The translations under genes were made by a program, and so were the position numbers. From the NCBI RefSeq assembly GCF_001983935.1, contig NZ_CP017641.1, positions 7,924,001-7,988,000 on the forward strand: 64,000 nucleotides of DNA. The letters run 5' to 3'. Positions 63,473-64,000 of this stretch are shown one piece after another (the first letter of the stretch is position 1; every line of letters begins with the position of its first letter). A model generated the notes under the pieces. It did not search any database. It had not been told where the DNA came from and saw only the letters and a list, made by a program, of their open reading frames with translations. The stretch is from Fuerstiella marisgermanici (GTDB taxonomy: Bacteria; Planctomycetota; Planctomycetia; Planctomycetales; Planctomycetaceae).

Positions 63473-64000
63473 ATGGTCGTTCGAAGCGGTACAAAAGCCC
63501 CAGCCGGTGAAACTGAGTTTCTCGCATGGGCCACGCAGTTTGTGAATCAGGTGGCCGGTCACCCTGATCTGTATCATCTGGAGGCGGATCGCATCCAGAA
63601 ACTGCAGACGGAACTGAGCGAATTCAATGGATCGATCAGTGATGCCATCTCAGCACGCGATGCGGCTCTGGCGGCAACTCGACACAAGAAAACTGTTCGC
63701 ACTCGTTTTGACAACGACATCCGAGTGGCCGTGCGAATGATCCAGGCCAACGATCAGGTCTCAGATGAGTCCTGCGAAGCGGCCGGTGTTCATGTCCACA
63801 AGTCGACTCGAACGCCAGTTGCCGTTCCGTCAACGTCTCCGGTTGGCTTTGTCATGGCGACCGATCGTCTGGAACACACGCTGTCCTACGCGAATTCGGC
63901 CACGCCAACTCGACGAGCTCGACCCGCCGGTGTGACCGGTTGCGAAGTGTATCTGTTCGTCGGCAACGACACGCCTCAGTCACCCAGCCGATACACGTTC
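63473..64000 (+). CDS. Planctomycete helical/fibronectin-like protein, partial (paralogue of 9319 gene)
   Basis: ATG 63473 follows AGGAG by 6 bases, and the frame is open to the window edge (176 codons, C-terminus missing). It shows the same architecture as the 9319-9987 product: a helical first 100 residues (TRFDNDIRVAVRMIQANDQV), a linker (HVHKSTRTPVAVPSTSP), then VMATDRLEHTLSYANS and ATPTRRARPAGVTGCEVYLF, which begin the fibronectin-like part. The paralogues match in the blocks HPDLY/NPELY, QAN, VHKS/THRTP, ATDRLEH and TPTRRA. Function unknown. Confidence 0.8.
   Translation, partial: MVVRSGTKAPAGETEFLAWATQFVNQVAGHPDLYHLEADRIQKLQTELSEFNGSISDAISARDAALAATRHKKTVRTRFDNDIRVAVRMIQANDQVSDESCEAAGVHVHKSTRTPVAVPSTSPVGFVMATDRLEHTLSYANSATPTRRARPAGVTGCEVYLFVGNDTPQSPSRYTF

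Overview
The window looks like a chromosomal segment of a marine-type planctomycete (order Planctomycetales or close to it). The evidence is the gene families. There is a PSCyt1/DUF1549/DUF1553 cytochrome-like protein followed directly by a DUF1501 protein. There are also BBP2- and BBP7-type outer-membrane barrels, an exosortase beside a large TPR protein, a sulfatase, a DUF1593 pair, LptE/BamD-like lipoproteins, and a long MoxR/DUF58/VWA/ABC locus. No rRNA, tRNA or CRISPR array was seen.

Layout. 0-5 kb: an ArsC/Spx-like gene with an in-frame TGA that reads as selenocysteine and is followed by a bacterial SECIS-like hairpin; an exported esterase; pyrE; an unknown gene; and a SNF2 helicase. 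5-9 kb: the DUF1549/DUF1553 and DUF1501 pair. 9-11.7 kb: a palindromic element, a small protein whose paralogue lies at the right edge of the window, and a 21-bp-period array of GAACATGTTC palindromes upstream of it. 11.7-18 kb: lptE-like, bamD-like, recO, a porin with a cysteine-rich N-terminus, a family 4 uracil-DNA glycosylase and a CBS protein. 18-30 kb: a TPR metallopeptidase, an exosortase/TPR pair, an UxaA-family dehydratase, a BBP7 barrel, an apparently exported MvaI/BcnI-type endonuclease homologue, and a membrane coiled-coil protein.

30.5-34.2 kb holds hicBA followed by a three-gene iron-type ABC transporter whose binding protein seems to start at ATT. 34.4-52.4 kb is one long plus-strand gene run in which most junctions overlap by 4 bp. 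It encodes an NHL lipoprotein, three proteins with VWA-like domains (one a DUF58 protein), a MoxR ATPase, two large membrane proteins with exported domains, and two ABC-2 type ATPase/permease pairs. I read it as a single envelope machine in which MoxR/VWA proteins are coupled to GldA/GldF/GldG-like exporters. 52.4-58.4 kb on the minus strand holds a PhyH-like oxygenase, a sulfatase, a small metallopeptidase and two DUF1593 proteins.

58.9-63.4 kb is a repeat-dominated accessory zone. Two decayed REP-associated (Y1/HUH) transposase copies flank a 594-bp unit present 2.7 times in tandem. A 204-bp internally deleted derivative of the transposase element directly abuts a second 21-bp-period array, which lies upstream of the second paralogue of the 9.3-kb gene. 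The strongest leads are the selenoprotein, the paired gene family with phased 21-bp arrays, the exported MvaI/BcnI-like nuclease, and the 18-kb MoxR/VWA/ABC locus.
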